Positions 49,531-59,629 of a stretch of 64,000 bases of DNA are shown here, in pieces. The DNA is taken from positions 248,001 through 312,000 of the forward strand of contig BROG01000004.1 in the NCBI GenBank assembly GCA_030159075.1, written 5' to 3'. The notes beneath the pieces are model-generated. The model saw nothing but the letters and a program-made list of their open reading frames with translations, was not told where the DNA came from and did no database searches. The first letter of the stretch is position 1, and every line of letters starts with the position of its first letter. Origin of the DNA: Atrina japonica (lineage: Eukaryota > Mollusca > Bivalvia > Pterioida > Pinnidae). Position numbers and translations under genes: made by a program.

Positions 49531-49623
49531 ACAAGTAGCAGAGACAAACCAAGTGAAAGTGTTCAGTTGATGGGAGGAAAGGTGGATGACTTGGGCAACA
49601 GAATTCTGGGTATTGATGATGGT
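49531..49623 (+). CDS. Shared exon 5: middle of the PH domain
   Basis: Acceptor acatatttcag|ACA, donor GGT|GTACGT, phase 0/0, 31 residues. It encodes TSSRDKPSESVQLMGGKVDD and then LGNRILGIDDG, fitting the third and fourth PH strands (xPxxxVxLxGG.V). A donor one codon earlier or later would break the frame with the next exon, so 49623 is chosen on phase. Confidence 0.82.
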
Positions 49624-49724
49624 GTACGTATATTTTATATTTCCATTCAATTAAAGTTTGAATCAGATGGAAAGATTTATATTTTGTGTTATAACTTTTA
49701 ACAGTTAAAATGTATTTTGCACAG

Positions 49725-49775
49725 GGTCCATTTGATCATGATGCAAGAGGAGACAACTCTTTTAAATTTATTTCC
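49725..49775 (+). CDS. Shared exon 6: PH strand before the C-terminal helix (17 residues)
   Basis: Acceptor tttgcacag|GGT, donor TCC|GTAGGT, phase 0/0. It encodes GPFDHDARGDNSFKFIS. Joined to the next exon it restores the usual PH pattern of a Phe-x-Phe/Ile strand followed by R-G-R-F-L-M-V. Without it the PH domain lacks this strand, although the frame would be kept. The intron before it is only 101 bases. The donor overlaps the end of a MITE (see findings). Confidence 0.75.
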
Positions 49776-49776
49776 G

Positions 49777-50011
49777 TAGGTCTAACAATGTAAAGTGGCA
49801 CATCTGGGTTCTGTCAACAACAAAAACCCAAAACGTGTATTTTCCAAATATAGGTTGTACAGATAAAACATATTGTCTTGTACAGACTCCATGTGTTACT
49901 GAAGCTCTAATACTTTTGTGTCAACAAGAAGCCTGTCACCCCTTTTATGATTCAATTTAGACTCGATGTGCTTGTGAACATATGCCAGTTTACCTTGGTA
50001 GACCTGTATTT
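49777..50011 (+). mobile_element. MITE-E inserted at the exon 6 donor
   Basis: Left end taggtctaacaatgtaaagt at 49777, right end ttaccttggtagacctgta near 50008. The interior has tgtacagataaaacatattg and gcctgtcacccct. Matches 29446-29672. Confidence 0.78.
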
Positions 50012-50049
50012 TGTGAGTTTGGTTGTCTTATTTTTTTCGTTAACTTGTT

Positions 50050-50204
50050 GGGGGGGGGGCTCTGTAGCCAAGTGGTTAGAGCATCGTGCTTTAAACCATG
50101 AAGTCTCTCACTTCTGGTCAGTGTGTGTTCGTGTCGCGCTGGAACCCATGGTGATTACCACCATATAACCGAAAAATTGTTGAGTGTGGCATAAAACAAG
50201 ATTA
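50050..50204 (+). mobile_element. SINE family A, internally deleted
   Basis: Head ctctgtagccaagtggttag, then agtctctcacttctggtcag, then directly the 3' end (accgaaaaattgttgagtgt, ggcataaaac). About 100 bp of the middle are missing. Confidence 0.75.
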
Positions 50205-50291
50205 AAAAGTATTTATGAAAAAAACATTCGCAATTATTCATTTAACTTGATATTAATATAATTCTTGTGTTTTATATTTTTTTTTCAATAG

Positions 50292-50432
50292 CGTGGACGG
50301 TTTTTAATGGTTAGATGTCCAACAGATAAAGAATATGGTCAGTGGAAGCTAGCACTGGAATCCCAGACCGCGGACAATGTGAAGGCTACTTATGTCCGGC
50401 CATCTCCGTCTCTCCCTCCTCATGAGTCTAAG
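50292..50432 (+). CDS. Shared exon 7: PH C-terminal helix and linker
   Basis: Acceptor ttttcaatag|CGT, donor AAG|GTGACT, phase 0/0, 47 residues. RGRFLMVRCPTDKEYGQWKL is the last strand and the start of the PH C-terminal helix, with its near-invariant Trp (W204 of the short isoform). A Pro-rich linker (RPSPSLPPHE) then leads to the actin-like domain. Confidence 0.87.
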
Positions 50433-50833
50433 GTGACTTAGAATATCTTGATATAAATTTAAGAATGAAATGGATTTCAATATCAGCACGGGTTGTAAAC
50501 ATTATTTGAAAATCTAAATTTAAATCTATGAGAATGAAAGGGTTGTCAATATCAGTACATAGTTTCAAAATCATATGAAAATATAAATATGTACAAGATC
50601 AGTAGAAGACCTGTCTTTTTTTTAAATAAATTTTTTCTGCGATCATTTTACAGATTTTAAGCTTAAGTTCACTGATTATTTTAATTCACAACAAAATTTA
50701 CAATTACCATATTTGTAGTGGATTTACATATGATATGTCGACCACCGATTTCTCCCCCTAAATCTACATACAGCAGTGAGATTTGTAAACTTATTCAGTT
50801 TTTTTTTTTTTTCTTTTTTTTTTTTTTCAACAG

Positions 50834-50894
50834 AAAATTGTGTTGATCGATGTAGGAAGCACTGCAGTAAGAGCTGGTATACTGAGTAAGGAAG
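50834..50894 (+). CDS. Shared exon 8: start of the actin-like domain (phosphate loop 1)
   Basis: Acceptor tttttcaacag|AAA, donor GAAG|GTAAGA, enters phase 0, leaves phase 1. KIVLIDVGSTAVRAGILSKE aligns with the first beta hairpin of actin, where the ATP-phosphate loop is D-x-G-S-x-x-x-K/R-A-G. The catalytic-metal Asp (actin D11) corresponds to D239 of the short isoform. Ser and the basic residue (Lys to Arg) are also kept. Confidence 0.87.
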
Positions 50895-51387
50895 GTAAGA
50901 AATATAACAAACGATCACTTGTTAGGAAACACTATCTATCTCTACTTCACATCAGTTAGTGCGGCCATTGTTGTATGGTAATAACTGATGTAAATTGGTG
51001 TTTTTATTCTGTTAAATATACAGCCCCATATCAAAAGTGAGTCAACTAACATCATTTTCCCATAGCTTTCTATGTTAAATCAACTTTTTATAAATTATTG
51101 GCCAGACTTATATACTAAATGAAATCTTGTAAACTTTTAAACATTTGTGTTGAAGTCTATGGACTATCTTTCTAAATTGGTTTGGAATGTGTTAATTTCT
51201 TTTCATGAAAACAGCAAGTATTTGTAAGTGACAAGTGAAATTTGCAGTGACATTTCCTTCTTTGTTCATAGTACAGTACATGTAAACAATGTCAACATAT
51301 TACTTACCACAAAGACAAATTGTTGCTTCTCAGAAATCAAGTTTTAAAAGAGTGTAAAATTTATATCAGTTTAAGTTACATAGAATT

Positions 51388-51427
<40 letters not shown>

Positions 51428-52369
51428 AATTTTGACATAAAGTGACACATACATTACACATACATTACTTTGTGACAGGTATTTTTAAAAAAGTTTATTT
51501 AACATAGAAAGCTATGGGAAAAAGATGTTAGTTGACTCACTTTTGGCATGGGGCTGTACTTTGGAAGTAAACATCTCTAATAAAAGATGGTTTGTTTTGG
51601 CTCGGTTTTTTGGGGGGATGGGGGGGGGGGGTGTCACACTCAACAATTTTTCAGTTATATGGTGATGGCCAGTTTTTAACAGTGGAGGAGAAAACCCGGT
51701 TACAATGTACCCCGGGAGGTGATCTCTGGCCTTATGCAAGTAAACTGGCAAACTTTCTCACAAAGTCAGCTTAGGTTATGGTGAGACACTATACACGCTG
51801 ACTAGAGGTGAGAGAGTTCGTGGTTTAAAGCGTGATGCTCTAATCAGTTGGTCATATAGAGGCTCCAAAATGGTTTGTATTTGTGGTCAATAAATGTAGC
51901 TTAAAATGTAATTTTGTGTACATTGGAAATCTTATTGAGAGACCACTATCATAAAGAGCCGGGTAATTCAGTGTTTATCATATTTGCTTCTCACCAATGT
52001 GACCCACCGTTGATCCTTGGATTGGACAGGGGAATATTTTGAATGGCAATGGTAATTGCTAGCTCAGACACATGGGTTTCCCCCAACAGTGATCCTTGTA
52101 AAGTCAGTAAAGTTTCTTTTGTAATGTTTAAAGTTTCTTTTGTAATGTTTATAAATAACCATCTATCTTAGGAAGTTAGGTAGTTTAATATCCTTCATAT
52201 GAGATCTCCATTGATAGAATACTAGTCTTGAAAGACCACAAAACCATATTTCTCTGATAGATGGGTTAGTCTCCCTATAATGTATGTTTCACTGTAGTTC
52301 TACATCAGTATCTTATTGAACCATTTCTAGTCATATTCTGTGTAAATATTTCTTTGTTTTAATTTTCAG
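50895..52369. other. Intron 8-9
   Basis: About 1.5 kb. Contains a (TA)n(TG)n tract at 51391-51426, a minus-strand SINE at 51632-51868 and degraded family 1 MITE remains at 51924-52298. Near-inverted segments (cccatatcaaaagtgagtca at 51026; ttgactcacttttggcatgg at 51533) bracket about 530 bp. Confidence 0.5.
51632..51868 (-). mobile_element. SINE family A, antisense
   Basis: Reads cacactcaacaatttttcag through aacagtggaggagaaaaccc to cagttggtcatatagaggct, the reverse complement of the 7691 copy. Confidence 0.78.
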
Positions 52370-52518
52370 CTACACTTCCACAGCTGTTCTTCCCTAGTAC
52401 CATATCCAAAAACAAGAATACAGGAGAACTTGTTGTCGGATTTGATGCTTATAAGCCGGAAGTCCGTCAGAACTCCACCATGACTAATCCTGTACACCCG
52501 ACTGCCAAAGTGGACAAG
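52370..52518 (+). CDS. Shared exon 9: actin-like subdomain 1/2
   Basis: Acceptor aattttcag|CT, donor AAG|GTGTGT, enters phase 1, leaves phase 0. It encodes ATLPQLFFPSTIS (actin's R-A-V-F-P-S-I-V-G strand), then a short charged loop in place of the DNase-binding loop, then GELVVGFDAYKPE (actin's Y-V-G-D-E-A region) and MTNPVHPTAKVDK, corresponding to the K-Y-P-I-E-H-G segment. The loop is shorter than in conventional actin. Confidence 0.86.
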
Positions 52519-53265
52519 GTGTGTTGTTTGTTTTGGTCATCAGTTGTCTGTCCTGTTTATCAGTTGTCTATTCTGTCAGTCAGTTGTCTTTTCTGTTCAT
52601 CAGTCATTTTTTTCTGTTTATCAGTGTTGTATGTTCTGTCATTCAGTTGTTTGTTCTGTCAATCAGTTGTTTTTCAGTCAGTCATTGTCTTTTCTGTTCT
52701 TCAGTTATTTTTTTCTGTTCATCAGTTGTATGTTCTGTCCATCAGTTGTATGTTCTGTCCATCAGTTTTCTGGTCTGTCCATCAATTGTCTGTTTTGTGT
52801 ATCAGTTGTTTGTTTTGTCAATCAGTTGTTTCTTCTGTCCATCAGTTGTATGTTCTGTCCATCAGTTTTCTGGTCTGTCCATCAATTGTCTGTTTTGTGT
52901 ATCAGTTGTTTGTTCTGTCAATCAGTTGTTTCTTCTGTCAATCAGTTGTTTATTCTGTAAATCAGTTGTTTGTTTTGGTCATCAGTCATTTTTTTCTGTT
53001 TATCAGTTGTATGCTATGTCCATCAGTTGTCTGTTCTGTGTATCAGTTGTTTGTTCTGTCAATTGGTTGTTTTTTTTGTCCATCAGTTGTCTGTTCTGTG
53101 TATCAGTTGTTTTTTCTATCAATCGGTTGTTTTTTTGTTCATCAGTTGTCTGTTCTGTGTATCAGTTGTTTGCTCTGTCAATCAGTTGTTTTTTGTCCAT
53201 CAGTTGTCTGTTCTGTGTATCAGTTGTTTGTTCTGTTCATCAGTTGTTTGTCATTCATCAGTATC
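52519..53265. repeat. About 20-bp minisatellite starting at the exon 9 donor
   Basis: About 37 units of tgttctgtccatcagttgtc type. The array begins within a few bases of the splice donor. The unit has no stop codon in any plus frame, so all three frames stay open for over 100 codons, including the exon 9 frame until 53277. Confidence 0.92.
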
Positions 53266-54039
53266 ATTGTACACTAAAGGCACTTTTGTTGATTTTTTTT
53301 TCTCAGAAAATGGAGAATATGTATCATTATAGCACTTGTATATGTTGTTTAAAAATCAGAAAATAATTTTATCGTGCTAGAAATTAAGAGAGACATAATT
53401 ATTGCTCGCAAGAGAAATGAGGGTAACTGGGTCGAAAAATTTATCCAGTTGATAGAACAAAGTTTTTACTTAGATTATTGAATGCTTCTCCTCACTAAAT
53501 TGTCAGGAAATTATTCCCCATAACAATTGTAGACTGCAATAACACATGTAAATCATGGTCCATATCTAAATAAAGGTCTAATGTATTTTTAGTTCATAAT
53601 CAGCCAAAAAAAAGTTTAGGTCAACAGAATCTTATTTATTGGTCTGTAAATCTGTCATAATGTTCATATATCTGTCTGTCAATCTGTCCTTTTACTTGTA
53701 AACCTTTTTTATATTTTACGTATCGGTATATAGCACTTCAGTAGCTGACAACAGTTACAGGCAGACGCACTCAGTTTCACAGCTTATATGTATATGTGTA
53801 TCTATTTTATGGCCCCCAAATCTAAGATTGGGAGGCATAATGTGGTTGGTCTGTTTGTGTGTTTATATGTTGTCTGTTTGTCTGTCTGTTTGTCTATCTG
53901 TCTGTTTGTTTGTCTGTCTGTTTAATTATCTGTCTGTTTATTTGTCTGCCTGTCTGTCTATCTAATTATCTGTTTTTCTGTGTGCTATATTTTGGTTTCT
54001 GTTATATAACTTGAGATTTTTTCCTTAGATTTGAACTAA
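53266..54039. other. Intronic DNA with TCTG-rich tract
   Basis: 53858-53965 is a degenerate (TCTG)n/(TTTG)n tract. Nothing else recognised. Confidence 0.5.
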
Positions 54040-54425
54040 ATTTGCTATGTTGCTATAATAGTATCAATGATATATCAGATGAGGTTTGATTTATGGAAAA
54101 CATTCAGTAAAATTTGGCAGAAATATTTGCTATGTTACTATATATCAATGACATATCAGATGAGGTTGACTATAGACAACATTCAGTAACATTCGGCAGA
54201 TATTTGGTATGTTACTATATCATCAATGATATATCAGATAAGGTTGATTTATGAAAACATCAAAAAATCTTCCTGAATGACCTAGCTCAAAGGGCATTGT
54301 GTTCTTCAAACAGAGCCTGGTGTTTCATTATAACATTCCCAACTCCACTTTGACTATAGGCAACATTCTAATGCCATGGTATGTTACTATATCACTGAAA
54401 TATGGTTGATTTATGTATTTCCTGA
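54040..54425. repeat. Degenerate tandem repeat of about 70-100 bp
   Basis: Four diverged units with atcaatgatatatcagatga, ggttgatttatgaaaaca and cattcagtaa. Confidence 0.65.
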
Positions 54426-55899
54426 ATTATAATATTTTCTTCAAACACTAGGTTGTTGCCACTGCTGGTGGAACGTTTGAGACCCTGAGGGTATACATAA
54501 ACCTAGTACCTGGTATTTTGGTACCAGCTGAAAATATTTGACATGGATAGCACCATTTAAAATTCCAAATTCTTCTAAAACTAAGATAGCCATCTTTTTA
54601 CAGTGGTTACTCTTAGACGGATTTTGGCTATACGTTTAGATTTATTATTGGCCTTGTCTGATACCAATTTATCTTTAGGAAATTTATTTAAAATTGGAGC
54701 TCAACGGATGAAGTCTAATTGACAGAAACGATCATCTTGAGCATTATAACTTTGGTATTATGTTTATAATATTGAAAGTGCCATAAACAATAGTTAACTA
54801 ACTCAACTCACTGAAAGACTTGGAACTCAAAGTATCAATACCAACATTTTTCTTTAGAAATTTGATTGCAACATTTCTGCTTAATCGTCATATTTTGATA
54901 CAATGATATCTACTTGTTACCTTGGAATTCATAGTTCATACATGTTGCTCTTGGTAATTACTTAAATATACAACAACATACATATTTTAATTGTTGTTTT
55001 TGTTGTATTTTTTGTTGTTCTTGCTGTTGATATCATTTTAATCCCCTACCCGTGAAACCTACAGACTATAGTTTTTGTCTGCATCCATCTCATGTGTCTG
55101 GGTAAAGGGGGTTTAGCTGTGTTAACTAAAAAATGTATCAATTTTTTTCTCTACTTTTACTACATGTACTTGGCATACAATAAGAAATAAGAGCTATACA
55201 CAGACACAAAAAATCTTATATTCCTATATATTTTGTGAAAATAAGGTCAGGCTCAGTGTGGTATTCATATACAAATAGAAAGGTTGAGTTAATCAAGTGA
55301 TTAATTTCCAAACTGGGTTTCTCATGCAATTTTAACAAAATATATAGAAATTTAAGAATGTTTATGTCTGTGTATCTTTCTTTTGTTATTGTTTATCAAT
55401 CTTATTAATAAAAATGGAAAACAAAATTAAAATAAAAAGAAAACACAGCTAATACCCCTTTAAGTTTTTTGTTTAAGTTTTATAATTGGTAACCATTCAC
55501 TTTATAATGGTTTTACAAGTAAGGAGACATGTATTGATTCATCAATACTCTCAGAATGCTTGTTGTTTTTGTGTTGATTTTTTTTTCAGTAACGATAATT
55601 ACAAAGGCATCTACATATATTGCAAAAGAATCTTCTGAAATGCTATCAGTACCAGATATTTTGGCAAATTATGCTAGAATTTGGCTGTCAGTATTTTGGC
55701 CAGTAAAATGTAAAGCACGGTGTCTGCATATTTTGCCATGGCGACCCAATTTTTGTCATGTAACATTGCAGTGGAATCGTTTGTAAATGTTGCCATGGTA
55801 ATCAGATATTTTGGCCAGTATTTGATCACATTATATAGTATTATGCAAATTTTTTTTCACTCAAATCTGTATTTCATAGAATGAAGTACATTTCACCAA
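54426..55899. other. Intronic DNA, nothing recognised
   Basis: No exon. Two short similar stretches (tcagatattttggccagtat near 55803; tcagtattttggccagtaaa near 55690) form a local repeat. Confidence 0.4.
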
Positions 55900-56085
55900 T
55901 ACAGTGGAACCTGTCTTGAATGACCACTCTCAAGAAAGTCAAGACCACCTGTCTTTTAAGACCACATTCTGAAAACCACATTGTTAAATAATCCTTTAAA
56001 TAAAACTTGTTTTGAGAGGCCACCTGTCTTGAGAGACCACATTACAGTGGTAGATGGTGTGGTCTCTTAAGACAGGTTCAACTGT
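55900..56085. mobile_element. MITE family 1, palindromic
   Basis: Left tacagtggaacctgtcttga, right gtggtctcttaagacaggtt then caactgta. It ends about 120 bases before the microexon. Confidence 0.78.
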
Positions 56086-56203
56086 AGTCTGTAGCATTAT
56101 GCCATTAACTTTCAATGTTATCACATTTTTATCATTTGTTTTCATCATGTTTATCACACTTATCACTTTGTTATATTTTTTCATCTGTTTAATTTATTTC
56201 TAG

Positions 56204-56218
56204 GATTATTTGCGACCA
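56204..56218 (+). CDS. Shared exon 10: 15-nt microexon (DYLRP)
   Basis: Acceptor tttatttctag|GAT, donor CCA|GTAAGT (perfect consensus), phase 0/0. It encodes DYLRP, linking VDK of exon 9 to FSIDLDT of exon 11 and filling the actin region around V-T-N-W-D-D-M. I chose it because it has strong sites, keeps frame and fills an otherwise short stretch. Skipping is possible without a frameshift. Confidence 0.68.
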
Positions 56219-56821
56219 GTAAGTTTTTGCACCATGATATCTATCTCCTCTTCTATCCTTGGATCAGCTTAAGATAAATTCATTGTCTTTACACTGCAGT
56301 ACACATATGCCTTTAATGCTACTGTTTTCCGATTTTTGCCCATTTACATATTCTTCTGCCTCCCAATATTTCAAAATTTCACAGATGTATATACACCTGA
56401 TGGGGAAGGACAAAGTTCAGGTTTTCTTAGTTGGAAATGGATATAAATATCGCTAAGTAAATTCATTAAATGAAAAATCAAACGTTTTTTACCTACATGT
56501 TTACCTATAACAGCATCAAGAATATTTGTAAAATTGAAATATAGATCTTCTCATCAATTTCAAAAAACAAAAGATACAGCAAACCTGTACATTCAAGTTT
56601 AATTTTCAGAATTTTGTTAGAATTACACTTATTAAGATTTACATACATTCTAATCATTATAGCAAAAGAAAAAGTGAAAAATATATTAAAAAAAGTATGA
56701 TGTCATGATACATTCCACCATTATCATCATCATCATCATCATCTCATCAATTCTTCATTTATTCATCTATTTTTTTTCTATCATGATTCAACATATTCAT
56801 TGTATTCATTTTCTCCTATGC
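56219..56821. other. Intronic DNA, nothing recognised
   Basis: AT-rich with a short (ATC)n run near 56722-56743. Confidence 0.4.
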
Positions 56822-57054
56822 AGGGCCTCCGTGGCCGACTGGTCAGAACATCTCACTTTGAACCATGAAGTCTCCCACTTCTGATCAGTGCCGGTTTGAG
56901 TCTCACTGGAACTTTAAGCTGATTTTTGTTAGAAAGTTTGCCAGTTTACTTGCGGAAGGATGGTGGTCTATAACCTGGATCTCTCCTCCACCAATAAAAA
57001 CTGGCCGCCATTATATGACTAAAATATTATTGAGTGTGACGTAAAACAAAAATC
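56822..57054 (+). mobile_element. SINE family A copy
   Basis: Head gggcctccgtggccgactgg, body aagctgatttttgttagaaa, tail gagtgtgacgtaaaacaaaa. One of the best-preserved copies. Confidence 0.82.
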
Positions 57055-57239
57055 AAATTCTCTCACATTCTTCCTATTTTTGTATGTCAGCATGATGGAT
57101 GTATACATTCTACATTATTTTATCATGAAATATTCAACTGACAAAATGTTAGAATACGTGGGTTTTTTCATCATAAAAAGTAACTAGGTTTTCAGAAAAA
57201 AATCACCTACTTTTTAAATCTTTAGGGTTAGCAAGTATA

Positions 57240-57407
57240 TACAGTTGAACCCAGATATATTAAAATCGAAGGAGAATCTCAAATAAACAGGGTTTTCAAA
57301 ATAACCATATTATAATGGTAATAAATTTGGCCAAGGAATAAAAAGTCATTACAAATAAAGCAAGATTTCAGTGTAAGAGTTTACAATATAAGTGGGTTTG
57401 ACTGTAT
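57240..57407. mobile_element. Palindromic MITE-like element
   Basis: Left acagttgaacccagatatat, right ataagtgggtttgactgta; core ataaccatattataatggta, matching 46729-46910. Confidence 0.65.
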
Positions 57408-57632
57408 TAAATTGTTATTTTATTTACGACCTCTTAATTCTCAAAGTACACATTAACAATGATTATTAAGGCAAAACTTTGGCTAACATGGGGATAAAAG
57501 GTACCATAACTATCATAAGATTTGATTAAGTGTGCTTGGGTCAAGGTACTTCTGATACTAACAATAGTCGTTGGATGGGAATCTCTTGTCACAGAGATTA
57601 ATATAGTATGCATCTCATCTACTGCTTCATTA

Positions 57633-57724
57633 AAACCCTTTCACCCCTACAGACCACAATAGACTGGTCTTAAGAATAGAAAAGAGTATAGGCCATCTAA
57701 ATTCTTAGGGATGAAAGGGTTAAC
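57633..57724. mobile_element. Short palindromic element
   Basis: aaccctttcacccctacaga on the left and ttcttagggatgaaagggtt on the right are inverted ends. Related in style to the TTAA family but with a different core. Confidence 0.5.
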
Positions 57725-57751
57725 TCATTGTATCATTTTGATCATATTGTA

Positions 57752-57943
57752 TTACAGTAAAACCTTGCTATACTGCCACCATTTGTTTAGCTAAAATTTA
57801 GCATTATAAAGGAGTTTAGTGGTAGGTAGGTTGAGGGAAACCTTAAAAGAAGTTATAGGGGAAAATGGAAAAGTGGATTTTTAAAAATTGCTGCATTCAG
57901 CGAGATGGCTAATGAAATGAGGGGCAAAGGTTTTACTGTACAT
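57752..57943. mobile_element. Palindromic MITE-like element (ACAGTAAAACC ends)
   Basis: Left tacagtaaaaccttgctata, right ggcaaaggttttactgta. The interior gaaaatggaaaagtggattt matches, inverted, the degraded copy at 11400-11470. Confidence 0.65.
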
Positions 57944-58870
57944 ATTTCTTGTTTATTGTATATTTCATAGTGTTAGATTGCATGTTTAAGCTCACAAATG
58001 TAAGTAATTACAATAGAACTCTATCATAATGTTATAGAAGAGGTTGACTAGCCTTTATCTCTTCACAGTTTTAACTTTTTCGTTGACAATTATTGAGGCA
58101 TTAATCAGCGAAAACATAATATGTAAAATAAGTAATCAACACCTAGGTACCAATTTGTGGATGATTACTTGTGTGTGTCATTAGCTAGTCTGATGTGTAT
58201 CAGGCTCAGAGACCTCCTTGAAGGTTCATCTGTAGGTCTTGATACAAAATACACCTACATGTACCGTTATGTAAGCATATGTTTGTACATTTTGCCTTAA
58301 CTATTGTACTCCTCTCAGTGGAGCAAAATGGTGTCAGGTAATTTTGGTACAAAGTATTTCTGGCACTTGCATTCAATTTATTATGTCATTGACACCAAGT
58401 ATTTTAGGCACTCAAGTTAAATAGTCATACTGCCAAAATTAGATGTACAAGTGCCAAAATTACTTGTACAAGTTTCGAAATTAGATCTACTTGGTAGCGA
58501 TTTAAGTCGATCTTAAAATAACTAGAATTCAGCAAAATGTTCTTTACATTTTGTTGTTTTTGCTTTACACTACATTCGTTAAGTTTTCAGTGGTATTTTG
58601 ACATCCTGTATGCAAAACAGACAATCTTGAATGTGTGAATTGTAGGGTTCACAGATTAGAGATTACATGTCACCTCCAGAATTAAAAGGTCATCACTGTA
58701 ATCACAGGGTCATAGGGGTCGTGTATGTCATACTAATGTGATACATAAGTTACCATCAACTTTGATGTCTTTGTTTACTATATCATAAATATATAAGATC
58801 TTAAACTTAATGATAAAAGGATATATCTAATTTAAGTATCACGCTAGATTTAATTAATGTCCGAATTTAT
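57944..58870. other. Intronic DNA, nothing recognised
   Basis: AT-rich, no exon. Weak local repeats around 58320-58490 (gtgccaaaattacttgtaca type). Confidence 0.4.
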
Positions 58871-58874
58871 TTAT

Positions 58875-59170
58875 CAACATCGTCATCATCATCAACATTA
58901 TTATTGTCATCATCATCATCATAAACATCATCATTCTTATCATCACCATCATCATCATCAACTTTATCATGATCTCAACATAACCATCAGCGTTATTATT
59001 GTCCTCGTCATTGTAATTATCATCTTTATCATCATCATCATCATTATCATCAAAATCATCATCATTAGCATCATTATCAAAATAGTTTTTGTTATTATCA
59101 CTTTAATTGTTGTTATTATCATAATTATCATCAGTATCATTATCATTGTCAATATCATCATTATTGTCAC
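58875..59170. repeat. (ATC)n trinucleotide tract, imperfect
   Basis: About 295 bp of ATC-rich sequence with many ATT/GTC substitutions. Open frames on both strands follow from the trinucleotide period. Confidence 0.88.
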
Positions 59171-59625
59171 CTATTAAATGAGTTACAAATTGATTTACAC
59201 ATACTCTCTTATATCATGGGAAACCTTGGAAAAAACTAACATGCATGAAACAACATTATGCAGAGTAAAGAAATACTCCCGATTTTACACAAGGATCAAA
59301 CCACAATTACCTCCCTTGATTTCCTTTAAAACCTCACCTACAATACATAATAACCTCCACCCTCGCATACATTACCCCATCTCCAAGGTCAAGAATCAGA
59401 TCTATCTGTATCAGACTCCCAAATCGTAAAATAATTGCAGTATTAATTTATCATACTGCATCTTCTTGACTATGTAAGAAAAAATTACTCCATATAATTA
59501 CAGTAAAAGTAATTAATTTATGCATAGACTGTATGTTTCATATGATAAAGTCATATCACATGAGAGCTTTCATATAGTAAAGTGATGCTACAAGAGAGCT
59601 CAAAGCATTTTGCCTATTGTTGACT
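59171..59625. other. Intronic DNA, nothing recognised
   Basis: No exon or repeat family. 59540-59600 shows a local near-duplication around catatgataaag / catatagtaaag. Confidence 0.4.
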
Positions 59626-59629
59626 CTTA

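Noticed and set aside
52480..53366. Long Cys/Val/Phe-rich open frames, superficially like a multi-pass membrane protein
   Set aside because: A 20-bp minisatellite without stops in any plus frame; only 52480-52518 is coding, as the end of exon 9.
58857..59177. Ile/His-rich frame
   Set aside because: Imperfect (ATC)n tract.
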